Assembly (NCBI GenBank): GCA_937928045.1 | Contig: CALFWO010000047.1 | Location: 1-64,000, forward strand | DNA: 64,000 nt | Direction of reading: 5' to 3' | DNA from: an uncultured Saprospiraceae bacterium | GTDB taxonomy: Bacteria > Bacteroidota > Bacteroidia > Chitinophagales > Saprospiraceae | Shown: positions 1 to 9,340 of the stretch, one piece after another | How the letters are laid out: every line of letters begins with the position of its first letter | Position numbering within the stretch: position 1 is the stretch's first letter | Notes under the pieces: model-generated | Databases searched by the model: none | What the model was told of the DNA's origin: nothing | What the model saw: the letters and a program-made list of their open reading frames with translations, nothing else | Made by a program: the position numbers and the translations under genes

Positions 1-3000
1 AAACACCTCACATACGGCAGTTGGTGGTACTTGATCTTCAACATGAACATCATAGGTCAAGTTGGTTGCATTTCCACAGCAATCTTCAGTCCTAACTGTT
101 ACCTGGTGTGGAGGTTGATTACCAGTGCTAAACATTGTAGGTATCAATCCAGTAATTACGTATCTGTCAATAGCAGGTATGTATTCTACAGTTCCGGAAC
201 TTGAAACAACGGTGTAGTCTCCTGAGAAATCAGAACAGTTGTCCATGATCCAAGGCTGAGGAACAGTATAAGTAGCAGAACAAGTCCAAACATCAGTAGA
301 GATTGTAACGTCATCTAAATCAGTAATTGTTGGTCCTTCATTGTCAGAGACCTTTATGGTTTGTGTATGATTAGTAAGTTCGCCAGTACACCAATCTAAT
401 ATTGACCAATTACGTAATATTTTGAAACAACCATCTGAAGTTCCAGTTTGGCAAATATTAATTCTGATATCTTCAAAAGTATATTGAATATTACCACATG
501 AAGCTCCTCCAGGAATTCCTGTTCCACTATATTTAACTAAACCACATGGATACAGTTCATCTTGAGGTGAAGGATGGCCAATATACAAATCATCAATATA
601 ATCTCCAGCGTCAATTACATTCCATCCTAAAACACCTCCGCAGAACGCAGTGCTAGCAGGTTCTCTATCTTCACAATTAAGTGAAGGTAAGTCTTGGTCA
701 TCAAAGTCGTTTGGTAAAATGATGTCTGCAACAGTACCTCTGATTAAATTAATTAATTCTGAACATGAAGTAGAATTACCATATAAATCCGTTGAAGTCC
801 ATGTTCGAGTAATTACTTTAGTAAAAGGATTACTAGGATCAGCAATACAATCAATATCATTTATTAAGTCAAAATAAGTTAGTGTTGCAATTCCACATCC
901 GTCCCAATTTGTTACTGTATAGTCTTGGGTCCCATTTTGAGCAGCATCTTGGAAAACAATTGCAGAGCTCGGAAGTGGAAAATCAATTAATTGACCAACT
1001 TCAGGAATTAGGCTAGCAGTACATACCACGTCAACATCGGCACATTCTAAATTTGGAATTTGTTTATCTTCAACATAAATAGTTCCCCAACAATTATTTC
1101 CATCAGGTGCGGTAACTCTTGCATAAAGCGTTTGTCCAATATTACTTCCTGTAACTAGGGGAGAGGTTGGTACCATTTGGAACATGTGGACGTCGAAAAA
1201 TAACTCTACGATGTAATTGTCATAACAGCCATAAGGACCACCTTCTAAAATATCATCTGCTCCGATTAATGCTTCACAATTTGCATCAAGCGATATTTGA
1301 ATTCCTGATTGATTACATGCAATTGAAGAGACAGGGGCTGGGAATTCTAATATTTCAAAAGTGAAATCACAAGTACTTGTATTTCCACATGCATCTTCCG
1401 CTTCAAATTCATAAGAGTAAATACCGATTGGAAAGAAGTCTCCAGAAGTTAAATCTGGTCCTGAAACTTGAGTAACGGTTGGATTTGCACCGGAGCTGAT
1501 TGAATAATGAACATTACCATTCCATGTTCTTGGATTAAATACACCACCTGTCCATATAGGTGTTCCTCTTCCTAGGCCTGCTGTAATTTGCATATTGGAA
1601 TCAGTATAAGTATTCATGCCATTGGTATAATCTATGTTTGATCCACCATCAGTTTGGAATATATGAATTCCAAAAATTTGTCCAGGCTGAATGGTTAAAC
1701 CACCTGCTGGCATTGGCGATGGATTTCCAGGTCCAGCAGAAATAACCATTACATCATCCAATAAGCTCCAAGCAGCCATATTGGTTTCATTTCCTGCATA
1801 ACCACCATTTACATACCAGGCTCCAACTGTATGATTTGTTCCTGCGGCTGTTTCCAAGTGTACATCAAATGAATTAATTGTTAGCGGCTCGGTACCGATA
1901 TTCTGAATATCAAACATGTTTCCTGCAAAACCATTATTGTCATTAAATGTAGTTCCAAGGAAAGTAGTCGTCATCATCATTTCACAGTTGTCCACTGCAA
2001 AAGGAAGTTGATAATTTAAGTATTTACCACATTCTCCTGGATCTAATGTTAATATTAAATCTTGCGGACAAGTAAGTACTGGAGCAAGGTTATCAACAAC
2101 CGTAACGTCCGCGATACAAGTCGAAGTATTTCCACATTCATCAGTAACTGTCAAAGTTACAGGCACAACATTAGCACAGCCAGGTGTACCAATTGCTCCT
2201 AAATCCATGCAACTGAAAGTCGTTCTATCTAATTCCAAAGTAACAGCTCCACAGACGTCACTTGATCCGTTGTCGATTTGAGCTGCAGTTATAGTGGCCA
2301 TTCCGTTTTCATCTAACTCTACAGTAATGTTCTGGCAAATTGCAGTTGGATTATCGTTATCAGCGATTGTAATAATTTGTTCTTGTTCGTTTTCATTTCC
2401 ACATTCATCAGTAACGATCCAAGTTCTTGTAATTGTACCAGTACCAACACATCCCGTCAAATCTTCGTCATCTGAAAAATCAACATCTGGTCCCGAAGTA
2501 GCTGGAAGCGCAATAAAGGTCTGGTTTGTATTGAACGCTCCAGGAGTTTCAGCCATCGGGAAAACCCAAGTGAAATCACTCGCAATAGATCCCGAGCCTG
2601 TTTTTTGCAATGAAAATCCAACTGGATTCGAAGAGGCTTCAAAGAAGCCAACATCCATAGACATCAATCCTGCTGCAGGACCATTAGAAGCAGTAAATGA
2701 ACCCTCATAGCTAAGGAACTCAATTACGTTTGTTCCTTGTACTAAAGCGATTCCGTCTGGTGCGCCATTTTGAATACCAGGAATTAAAAAAGACAAAGTA
2801 CCGAAACCATTTCCTAAATCTGGAATCACTCCTGAAAGTGCCACGGTATTGTAGCTAGCACCACCATTTCCGTTATATAACACAATTGAAGATCCCGATA
2901 AGTTGACACCAGCGTTACCCGCGATTTCCACAAATTCACCAACATCACCGCCTCCATTGTCATAATGAAATTCATTGATCCACAAATTCATCGGTGAAGC

Positions 3001-5559
3001 TCCTGTACAATTATCCATAGCATCAGTTACATCTCCTGTAATTGTCAAATCTGTAGGATCTTGGTCACAAGTAATTGTGATGGCCGGTGGCACAGTAAAT
3101 GTAGGCTCTGTAGAATCAATGATTTCGATTTCTTGTTCTAATTCTAATTCATTTCCACAGGCATCTACGATTAACCAAGTTCTAGTAATAATGCCAGTAT
3201 AGCCACCACATTCTGATAAATCTTCTTCATCTGTATAAGATACACTTGGCATGGCATCACAATTATCCATGATCATTGTAGGCATTCCAGTAATCATCAA
3301 ATCGGTTACATCATCACTACATTCTAATTCTATATCATCTGGTGCAATAGCGGTAGGTGGATCGTTGTCTTCAATAGTGATCAATTGATCCTCCATGGTT
3401 ACATTTCCACAAGCGTCTTCAAGGATCCAAGTTCTTGTAGTCACCCCAACAAGACCATTACAATCAGGTGCTATCATATCAAAGAACATAGCCTCCAAAC
3501 CAGCTGGGGGTGGGGGAGCTACCATATTTTGCAAGGCATTAATTAATCCAGGGGATTCTGGAGAAGGTCCTGACCATGTAAAATCCATTCCCATACTTCC
3601 AGTACCGATCAGTTGTAATGATTGTCCTACAGGTGTTCCACCAGGTTCAGAAATTCCAATATCTGTTGATGTTAATCCATTAGCAGGTCCGTTAGTCGCG
3701 GTGAAAGATCCTTCGTAACTCAAGAATTCAATGACTAATGTTCCGTTTTTAACTAGTGCAAAACCGTCAGGTGCACCATTCATAATTCCAGCAATCGGAA
3801 AAGATATTGCTCCAAATCCAGCTCCTTCATCAGGAATAATTCCGGATAAAGGGTTTGGTCCACCGGCAACACCTCCACCATTTCCGTTATATTCATATAT
3901 TTCAAATACTCCTAAGTTTGCACCAGCTGTTCCAGCAATCTCTATAAATTCGCCAACGTCAGCGCCACTATTATCATAGTGAAATTCATTGATCCAAACA
4001 ACTTCTGGCGCAGTTCCTCCTACATCACAATTATCCATTTCGTCAGTAACATCTCCTGTAAGCATCAAATCCATCGGATCTTGACCACACAATAATGTAA
4101 TGTCATCCGGAACAGTAAATGTTGGAGCAACAGAATCTTCAATTGTAATTGTTTGATCACAACTAGCAGATTTACCTGCACCATCTGTCGCTATCCAAGT
4201 TCTAACAATGGTTCCAGTATAACCACCACAACCATCAAGCATTACAACATCAGTCGAAACAATTACAATTTCTGAAGGTACAGAACAATCATCCGTAGCA
4301 GTAGCCAAACCTGTGTTACTTGGTGAAGAATCAGCATCACATTCGATCGTTAAATCTGCAGGACATGTAATTACTGGAACTTCAAGATCAACAGGGGCAG
4401 CCACTGTAAAAGATTCAGTTTCTGTGCATGTGATTCCTCCTTGATCTGAAACGGTTACGGAATAAACTCCAGCCGATAAATTTGTAATATCTTCCGTAAT
4501 TGCACCATTGCTCCAAACCACATCATAACCTGCTCCGGATGGGTTCGTCACAGTTAAATCAATAGATCCCAACATTCCACAATCTTCATCAGTTACAATT
4601 CCCGAAATGAGGGGAGCGGTAAATACTTCTATATTATCTGTAGCCATATCAGCGCCGATAGTGTAGGTTAAAGTGTGTGGACCAACACCGGCGGCAATTG
4701 GATCAAAGTTGTAGGTCATTCCGTTTCCAAGATCAGTTACACCATCTCCACCATAAATTCCTCCACTTGGTGTTCCTCCTGAAAGATTCATTTGGACTCC
4801 TGCATTCAAGCATATTAAATCTTCCGCAATTGTAAATTCAATTGGAGCTCCAGGTAGAACTCCTGTAATTACCAAATTGTCAAAAGCAACTTCTTCATTC
4901 GCGCCATCCATTCTAATTAGCATTCGAACAGACATCATAGTTGCGGATACACCCGATGTTTGGGCATTAGGAATCGTAAAACAAAAGTTTTGAGCCGTAG
5001 TCGTAATTTGTGGTCCATCACTTCCATCTCCATCTCCATCAATATCTTGATGAAGAGGTTCGTTAAAACTGTCTCCATTGTCAAAGTATCGAAATCTCAA
5101 ACCATCAATATATAAAGGTTGAATGTCAGTATTATATTGAACGTCAAAATAGTCCATTGCGTCATATGCGCCGTTTCCAACACCATTATTATTACCTGCT
5201 GCTACATCCAGACAAACAGTAATGTTTTCATATCCAGCAATAGAAACATTGCTAAAAGCGATGTTCTGTTCAGCCAATCCATTTCCGCCTCCGTCATCAA
5301 CATCTTCAGCAGCCCAGAAAATATTGACATCATCATCGAAACTATAATCGCCGCTAGAATTTGAAATGTCATTGCCTGTTGTTGACTGGAAATGATCATT
5401 ACTTCCATCATTAAATTCTATAGAAGCTGTATAACCGATACCTCCGCCATCAAAATCTTCTGAACCCAATACAACTTGGGCAAAACTTAATTGGGTGAAA
5501 AAAACTAAAGTGACCGACAGAATGAGCATTCTGCAAAACTTGGTAAAGTTTACATCCAT
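1..5559 (-). CDS. Giant secreted HYR / lamin-tail-like surface protein, 3' end beyond the window
   Basis: The reading frame is open from an ATG at 5559 to the left edge (1853 residues, C-terminus missing). Residues 1-28 form a Sec signal peptide ending SFAQ. A beta-rich N-terminal region follows to about residue 300, then many Cys-containing HYR-type repeats with recurring 'TITRTW', 'DACGN' and 'ITCPADLTIEC'-like motifs. Two lamin-tail-like modules beginning 'WINEFHYDN' sit at about residues 518-677 and 857-1014. Each interrupts an HYR-like unit between its 'DNC' and 'TRTW' motifs. A further beta-sandwich region lies at about 1190-1350, and more Cys-rich repeats run to the edge. HYR repeats are known from extracellular adhesion proteins, so a surface or gliding/adhesion role is inferred. 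A C-terminal T9SS domain is expected but not visible. An in-frame Met at residue 11 is an alternative start. Confidence 0.85.
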   Translation of the reverse strand, partial: MDVNFTKFCRMLILSVTLVFFTQLSFAQVVLGSEDFDGGGIGYTASIEFNDGSNDHFQSTTGNDISNSSGDYSFDDDVNIFWAAEDVDDGGGNGLAEQNIAFSNVSIAGYENITVCLDVAAGNNNGVGNGAYDAMDYFDVQYNTDIQPLYIDGLRFRYFDNGDSFNEPLHQDIDGDGDGSDGPQITTTAQNFCFTIPNAQTSGVSATMMSVRMLIRMDGANEEVAFDNLVITGVLPGAPIEFTIAEDLICLNAGVQMNLSGGTPSGGIYGGDGVTDLGNGMTYNFDPIAAGVGPHTLTYTIGADMATDNIEVFTAPLISGIVTDEDCGMLGSIDLTVTNPSGAGYDVVWSNGAITEDITNLSAGVYSVTVSDQGGITCTETESFTVAAPVDLEVPVITCPADLTIECDADSSPSNTGLATATDDCSVPSEIVIVSTDVVMLDGCGGYTGTIVRTWIATDGAGKSASCDQTITIEDSVAPTFTVPDDITLLCGQDPMDLMLTGDVTDEMDNCDVGGTAPEVVWINEFHYDNSGADVGEFIEIAGTAGANLGVFEIYEYNGNGGGVAGGPNPLSGIIPDEGAGFGAISFPIAGIMNGAPDGFALVKNGTLVIEFLSYEGSFTATNGPANGLTSTDIGISEPGGTPVGQSLQLIGTGSMGMDFTWSGPSPESPGLINALQNMVAPPPPAGLEAMFFDMIAPDCNGLVGVTTRTWILEDACGNVTMEDQLITIEDNDPPTAIAPDDIELECSDDVTDLMITGMPTMIMDNCDAMPSVSYTDEEDLSECGGYTGIITRTWLIVDACGNELELEQEIEIIDSTEPTFTVPPAITITCDQDPTDLTITGDVTDAMDNCTGASPMNLWINEFHYDNGGGDVGEFVEIAGNAGVNLSGSSIVLYNGNGGASYNTVALSGVIPDLGNGFGTLSFLIPGIQNGAPDGIALVQGTNVIEFLSYEGSFTASNGPAAGLMSMDVGFFEASSNPVGFSLQKTGSGSIASDFTWVFPMAETPGAFNTNQTFIALPATSGPDVDFSDDEDLTGCVGTGTITRTWIVTDECGNENEQEQIITIADNDNPTAICQNITVELDENGMATITAAQIDNGSSDVCGAVTLELDRTTFSCMDLGAIGTPGCANVVPVTLTVTDECGNTSTCIADVTVVDNLAPVLTCPQDLILTLDPGECGKYLNYQLPFAVDNCEMMMTTTFLGTTFNDNNGFAGNMFDIQNIGTEPLTINSFDVHLETAAGTNHTVGAWYVNGGYAGNETNMAAWSLLDDVMVISAGPGNPSPMPAGGLTIQPGQIFGIHIFQTDGGSNIDYTNGMNTYTDSNMQITAGLGRGTPIWTGGVFNPRTWNGNVHYSISSGANPTVTQVSGPDLTSGDFFPIGIYSYEFEAEDACGNTSTCDFTFEILEFPAPVSSIACNQSGIQISLDANCEALIGADDILEGGPYGCYDNYIVELFFDVHMFQMVPTSPLVTGSNIGQTLYARVTAPDGNNCWGTIYVEDKQIPNLECADVDVVCTASLIPEVGQLIDFPLPSSAIVFQDAAQNGTQDYTVTNWDGCGIATLTYFDLINDIDCIADPSNPFTKVITRTWTSTDLYGNSTSCSELINLIRGTVADIILPNDFDDQDLPSLNCEDREPASTAFCGGVLGWNVIDAGDYIDDLYIGHPSPQDELYPCGLVKYSGTGIPGGASCGNIQYTFEDIRINICQTGTSDGCFKILRNWSILDWCTGELTNHTQTIKVSDNEGPTITDLDDVTISTDVWTCSATYTVPQPWIMDNCSDFSGDYTVVSSSGTVEYIPAIDRYVITGLIPTMFSTGNQPPHQVTVRTEDCCGNATNLTYDVHVEDQVPPTAVCEVF

Positions 5560-6152
5560 GGGAATAGAGAGTTTTACACAATCGAAACATTTCGACTGAC
5601 ATTCATGGTAAAACGGATTCCAGGATGTTAGAACAAGGAAGCTTCAAGGACGAATCTCCCTTGCCGTAAAGATAGATGCTTATTGGCTAAACGGGTATAC
5701 CCAAAATATGGTATAGTTCGAGTGTAATATAGCAGGATTTTCCGTTGATGAATTGTTGAGAAAAATATGCTTTTTTGCCCCAATTTTGACCAATTTAACG
5801 TAAACTGTTGATTATCAAATATATGTGTAGATTTTTGAAATTTCATTTATTTCTAAAAGCTTGAGTCTTTAATTGTAAAACATCTAGCGGAAAAGCTATA
5901 TGAGTGCGTGGTTCATCGAACTTTTAGCGGGTGATATAGATGGACAGAATGGATTTCAAAATTAATTTTTAGATCAAAGACATCACAAAGCCCTTGAAAT
6001 CACTGCTTTACTCTACTTAATTCCTATAATTAATATTATGTTAAATAGAGATTTCGAAGCCCTTCCCTCCATTGGTCTGCTACAGATTTGATATTCACAT
6101 CTTGAAAAGTTATTCATTCTCAAAAAAAATCTAATTATGAAAATCAATCTGC
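5560..6152. other. Intergenic region, no gene seen
   Basis: About 590 AT-rich bases lie upstream of the giant surface-protein gene and downstream of the exonuclease gene. It should carry the promoter of the surface-protein gene, but I see no clean TAnnTTTG box on the minus strand. A 72-codon minus frame at 5628-5846 has no signal peptide, domain or plausible composition and is not called. No tRNA-like or terminator-like fold was recognised. Confidence 0.5.
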
Positions 6153-6692
6153 TTAGTATAACTCCCAGTCCTCTATATAGCGTATAAAAATTTTTGAAAG
6201 ATTTTCTGCGTCATATATCGCACGGTGTGCTGTTCCTGTAAATTCGAATCGTTCTTTTCTTAATGCAGATTGCATTCCTAAGAGTTTTCCATTTTTGATT
6301 CTAGCATATTGATTTCTAACATTAATGAAAGGATCTAGCCAGTCATCTTCTATATTGTAAAGTTGACAATCTTGCACCAATTGTGTTTGATCAAACTTTC
6401 CCCAAGCGCATAGTCTGTATTCTTGTTCTATATCAATCCAATCTTGAAAGTCGACTACTACCCTGTCAAATTTTTCAGCTGCGTTGATTACTGATTGATC
6501 AATTTTCGTAAGCTTTTTACAATATGGTGAAAGAAATTGATGTAGATCAGGTTTAATAAAACGATCAAATCGATCTATGATATGACCAAATCGATCTATT
6601 TTAATGGCACCGATTTCTATGGTTTCTTGAACAAGGCCAGGATGACTATTTTCCCAGCATGTGGCCTCTAAATCATAAATAATAAAATTCAT
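6153..6692 (-). CDS. DEDDh 3'-5' exonuclease (ERI-1/KapD-like)
   Basis: A 179-residue exonuclease of the RNase T/DNA polymerase III epsilon superfamily. All acidic motifs are visible: ExoI 'YDLEAT' (Asp7, Glu9), ExoII 'GKFD' (Asp101) and ExoIII 'AHRAIYD' (His156, Asp161). The His marks the DEDDh subclass. The short single-domain form and the 'DLEATCW' start resemble the ERI-1/KapD group, which trims 3' ends of RNA or DNA; the substrate here cannot be read from sequence. The ATG at 6692 is preferred over an in-frame TTG nine bases upstream, because the exonuclease fold begins immediately after it. It is cytoplasmic, with no signal peptide. It follows the acyltransferase gene on the same strand after about 210 bases, so it is probably transcribed separately. 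Confidence 0.85.
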   Translation of the reverse strand: MNFIIYDLEATCWENSHPGLVQETIEIGAIKIDRFGHIIDRFDRFIKPDLHQFLSPYCKKLTKIDQSVINAAEKFDRVVVDFQDWIDIEQEYRLCAWGKFDQTQLVQDCQLYNIEDDWLDPFINVRNQYARIKNGKLLGMQSALRKERFEFTGTAHRAIYDAENLSKIFIRYIEDWELY

Positions 6693-6821
6693 TTTCAACA
6701 ATACATTTTCAAGGCCTTAAAACTGTAAGTTACATAAATAATTAGTGTAATTCTATGAAAGTAAATAAGGCTGTCCGGGCGCGCCATTCGTCGTTTCGCT
6801 TTGCTCATCCACTGATGTGGA

Positions 6822-6841
6822 TATTGACAAATTTGTCAATA
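6822..6841. repeat. 20-bp perfect palindrome beside a short GC-rich patch
   Basis: TATTGACAAATTTGTCAATA is perfectly self-complementary. It lies between the acyltransferase stop and the exonuclease start. Just to its left, at about 6773-6795, is a short unusually GC-rich patch containing GGGCGCGCC. The palindrome could be a dimeric repressor operator for the exonuclease gene, or a GC-poor hairpin downstream of the acyltransferase. There is no T-run typical of an intrinsic terminator. Confidence 0.45.
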
Positions 6842-6902
6842 CAACTCCTACCGCTGACAGAATTCCATGGGCAGCACAAGCTATTGATTAATTTGACTTA
6901 CA

Positions 6903-8624
6903 TTATATTTTTTCTAGCAATAGATCCTTAGATTTCCAATTTACTTTTTTGCTCAGGCCGTAATTTGTTAGTCTATTGTGGTAGTAATATAATGTTTTAA
7001 AATCTTGGGAAATAATTTCGCCAGACTTGTCAATAGTCAAAGGTTTTAATGCGTGATATGCACCAAGGTTAGCAATTCCATTTTGTACTAACTCAGGTGT
7101 ATGTAACTTGATTTCTGGACTTAATCTAATTTGATTATTGGCTTCCATATCAATTAATACATCCTTAAGTTTATCAACAGAGTTTTCAACCAGCTTGATT
7201 GGGAAAGTGAAATCTTCAGGTGGCAAACGAAGTAAGCCAAATAAATCTAGTTTCCCATTTTGATTCTTAAAAATATTAAATACCGTAAAGGCTAATAAGT
7301 GACTACTTAAAACCACGTTTTCACGATGAAAACTGTCAACTATTTTATCTGCTAATATTTTTGTGTACTCAGCTTCACGTTGTAAATCTCCTTTAACTTG
7401 ACCATCGGAAATGAAATAATCCTTTATGTTGACAATATTATTTCTATCATCAAAACTGTTGCCATCACTGTCAACAAAATTACCTAAGACATCCATCGGT
7501 TTTCCAAAGCTTAGTGTAATGTCAGAGCTCTCTGAAAATAATTCCCAAATAAACTTCAGAATTTTTCTTCTAGAATAAGAAGCATCTGGTGGTTGTATGA
7601 ATTGTTCTTTTCCAGTGCGTTTTAAATGTTCTTCGATTAAAAATTTAGCTTCCAGAACAAAGTGGTAACTCAATATTAATGGAACAATGAAAATCTTATT
7701 TTCTTTATTGTTTGCGCAAAGAGCTCGTTGAGCTTCTACTGCAGTCCCCAATAATCCAAGTTTTAATTTTTTTTCTAGGGCTCCTGATCGACCACGAGTT
7801 CCACCAGGAAAGAATAAACTATTGGTGCCACGCTCAATCGATAATTTAGATTTAGATTTTAATACTTCAAGATAAATTGGATTCTTCTTTCTTCGATCCA
7901 CACGGTAAGCACCTAACCGATTCATGTAATAGGCAGTATACCCGGTATTGTACAAATTCAAACCTGCGCCATAACTAAAGCTAGGCAAACCGAGCAAGGC
8001 ATCCATGGCATAGCCAATTAAAATTGAATCCAGATTGCTGAAATGTGTTGGCGCTAATACAACAGTTCCTTTAGTCATCAAAGATCTTACACTATCCAAT
8101 TGTCCGGTAACTTTTAAACTTTTTTCAAGACGTTGTTTGGACCCATATATTCTGCCTAGATTTCTTCCTTTAGCCGTATTTAATAAGCGATTAAAAAATA
8201 AAGTGAGAAATTTTCTCGCGAACAAGAATGTCTTAATATTAAATGTTCCAACAATCTCTTCTGAGTATCTTTCAATTATTAAATTTAGTATTTCTTGATT
8301 GTTAATTCGTGCTTCGTTGTCAGGTTTGTCTAACGAGCCCTTTAATAATTTCTTTCTTATGTTTTTCCAAAATGAACTGTCATCTGGCGGGTCAACTTTC
8401 CAAGGTTCTTCTTTAATTCTAATTCTTTCTTTGTAAACTGTTGATGCAATCCAATCGGTTACCATTTCTACTGGTTTCTGATTGATTTTATTTACTGAAA
8501 AATCGATAAGCTCTTTGATGAAATGTTCGCGATCTTCACTCAATTTGTAAATTGGCCAATCCGTAATATTTTCAATTACTGGTCCGTACGGGACTTTGTT
8601 TTTATTTGAATTATTTACTGACAT
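6903..8624 (-). CDS. Glycerolipid acyltransferase (PlsB/PlsC superfamily)
   Basis: A 573-residue lysophospholipid/glycerol-3-phosphate acyltransferase-type protein. The catalytic HX4D motif is 'HFSNLD' (His194, Asp199). The acceptor-binding block at residues 272-281 reads 'FPGGTRGRSG', with Gly where PlsC has Glu in FPEGTR; this resembles the 'EGGRSRTG' block of PlsB. The long extensions on both sides of the catalytic core (about 190 residues N-terminal, 290 C-terminal) fit PlsB-like rather than PlsC enzymes. It would acylate a glycerol-phosphate backbone at the inner membrane, starting phospholipid synthesis. The exact acyl donor and substrate are inferred. Its ATG lies inside the end of engB (14-base overlap), so the two genes are likely one operon. 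Confidence 0.75.
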   Translation of the reverse strand: MSVNNSNKNKVPYGPVIENITDWPIYKLSEDREHFIKELIDFSVNKINQKPVEMVTDWIASTVYKERIRIKEEPWKVDPPDDSSFWKNIRKKLLKGSLDKPDNEARINNQEILNLIIERYSEEIVGTFNIKTFLFARKFLTLFFNRLLNTAKGRNLGRIYGSKQRLEKSLKVTGQLDSVRSLMTKGTVVLAPTHFSNLDSILIGYAMDALLGLPSFSYGAGLNLYNTGYTAYYMNRLGAYRVDRRKKNPIYLEVLKSKSKLSIERGTNSLFFPGGTRGRSGALEKKLKLGLLGTAVEAQRALCANNKENKIFIVPLILSYHFVLEAKFLIEEHLKRTGKEQFIQPPDASYSRRKILKFIWELFSESSDITLSFGKPMDVLGNFVDSDGNSFDDRNNIVNIKDYFISDGQVKGDLQREAEYTKILADKIVDSFHRENVVLSSHLLAFTVFNIFKNQNGKLDLFGLLRLPPEDFTFPIKLVENSVDKLKDVLIDMEANNQIRLSPEIKLHTPELVQNGIANLGAYHALKPLTIDKSGEIISQDFKTLYYYHNRLTNYGLSKKVNWKSKDLLLEKI

Positions 8625-9225
8625 GTTCCGCGTATTCTTTATTCACTTCTGCAATGTAATTTAGGATTTCTTCACGACCTATTCTTTTGTTCGCGGAGGT
8701 GATAAAATGCGGCGGCAGTTCTGCCCAGGTCTCTCCCATTTTTTCAAAGAATTGTTGCAAGTATTTTTCTCTTTTATCTTCTTTTTCTTTATCCGTTTTT
8801 GTGAAAACAATACAAAATGGAATGCGTTTTTCTCCAAGAGAATTTATAAATTCAAGATCTATTTTCTGAGGAGCAATTGAACCATCAACTAGCAAAAAAA
8901 CACAGCAAAGCGGCGCACGATTATTTAAATAATAATTGATCATTTTACGCCATTCTTCTCTTTTTTTCTTGGAAATTTTAGCGTAGCCATAACCGGGTAA
9001 ATCGACTAAATACCATTCATCGTTAACAACATAATAATTGAGGTGCTGAGTCTTACCTGGTTGATGCGACACTCTAGCCATATCCTTTCTCTCAGTAATC
9101 ATATTTATCAATGAGGATTTACCAACATTTGAACGGCCAATAAAAGCGTATTCTGGTTTGCCATCCTTTGGGCATTGCGATTCTCGCTCAAAACTGCCTA
9201 TAAAATTCGTAGAGTGTAATATCAT
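8611..9225 (-). CDS. engB: Ribosome biogenesis GTPase EngB/YsxC
   Basis: A 204-residue TrmE-Era-EngA-EngB-Septin family GTPase, the usual length for EngB. Nucleotide-binding motifs are complete: G1 'GRSNVGKS' at 30-37, the G2 Thr in 'PGKTQ' near 59, G3 'DLPG' at 75-78, G4 'TKTD' at 142-145, and G5 'TSA' near the C-terminus. EngB binds the large ribosomal subunit late in assembly and is essential in many bacteria. It is cytoplasmic. The start at 9225 gives the conserved N-terminus ahead of 'YAFIGRSNVGKS'. It overlaps the downstream acyltransferase gene by 14 bases, which suggests translational coupling, and it is divergent from the outer-membrane barrel gene. Confidence 0.96.
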   Translation of the reverse strand: MILHSTNFIGSFERESQCPKDGKPEYAFIGRSNVGKSSLINMITERKDMARVSHQPGKTQHLNYYVVNDEWYLVDLPGYGYAKISKKKREEWRKMINYYLNNRAPLCCVFLLVDGSIAPQKIDLEFINSLGEKRIPFCIVFTKTDKEKEDKREKYLQQFFEKMGETWAELPPHFITSANKRIGREEILNYIAEVNKEYAEHVSK

Positions 9226-9294
9226 TAAACGTAAAGTTAAGGAAAAAGCCTTTAGGTTAAGCTATGGTTAAAGCATATGATTTTTGTGACTAAC

Positions 9295-9302
9295 TACATT
9301 TG
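9295..9302 (+). promoter_or_regulatory. Possible -7 box for the outer-membrane barrel gene
   Basis: TACATTTG fits the Bacteroidota -7 consensus TAnnTTTG and lies 38 bases before the ATG at 9341. A correctly spaced -33 TTG/TTTG is not evident, so this is a one-box assignment. Confidence 0.35.
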
Positions 9303-9340
9303 ATCAGTCGTTTTGCTGATAACTAAAAGAAAATACTCAT

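Noticed and set aside
2294-3979. Several plus-strand open frames across the giant surface-protein gene
   Set aside because: They are shadows of the minus-strand HYR gene, with no independent domain or start signals.
5628-5846. 72-codon open frame on the minus strand upstream of the giant surface protein
   Set aside because: No domain, signal peptide or gene-like composition. It lies in the likely promoter region and is best explained by chance.
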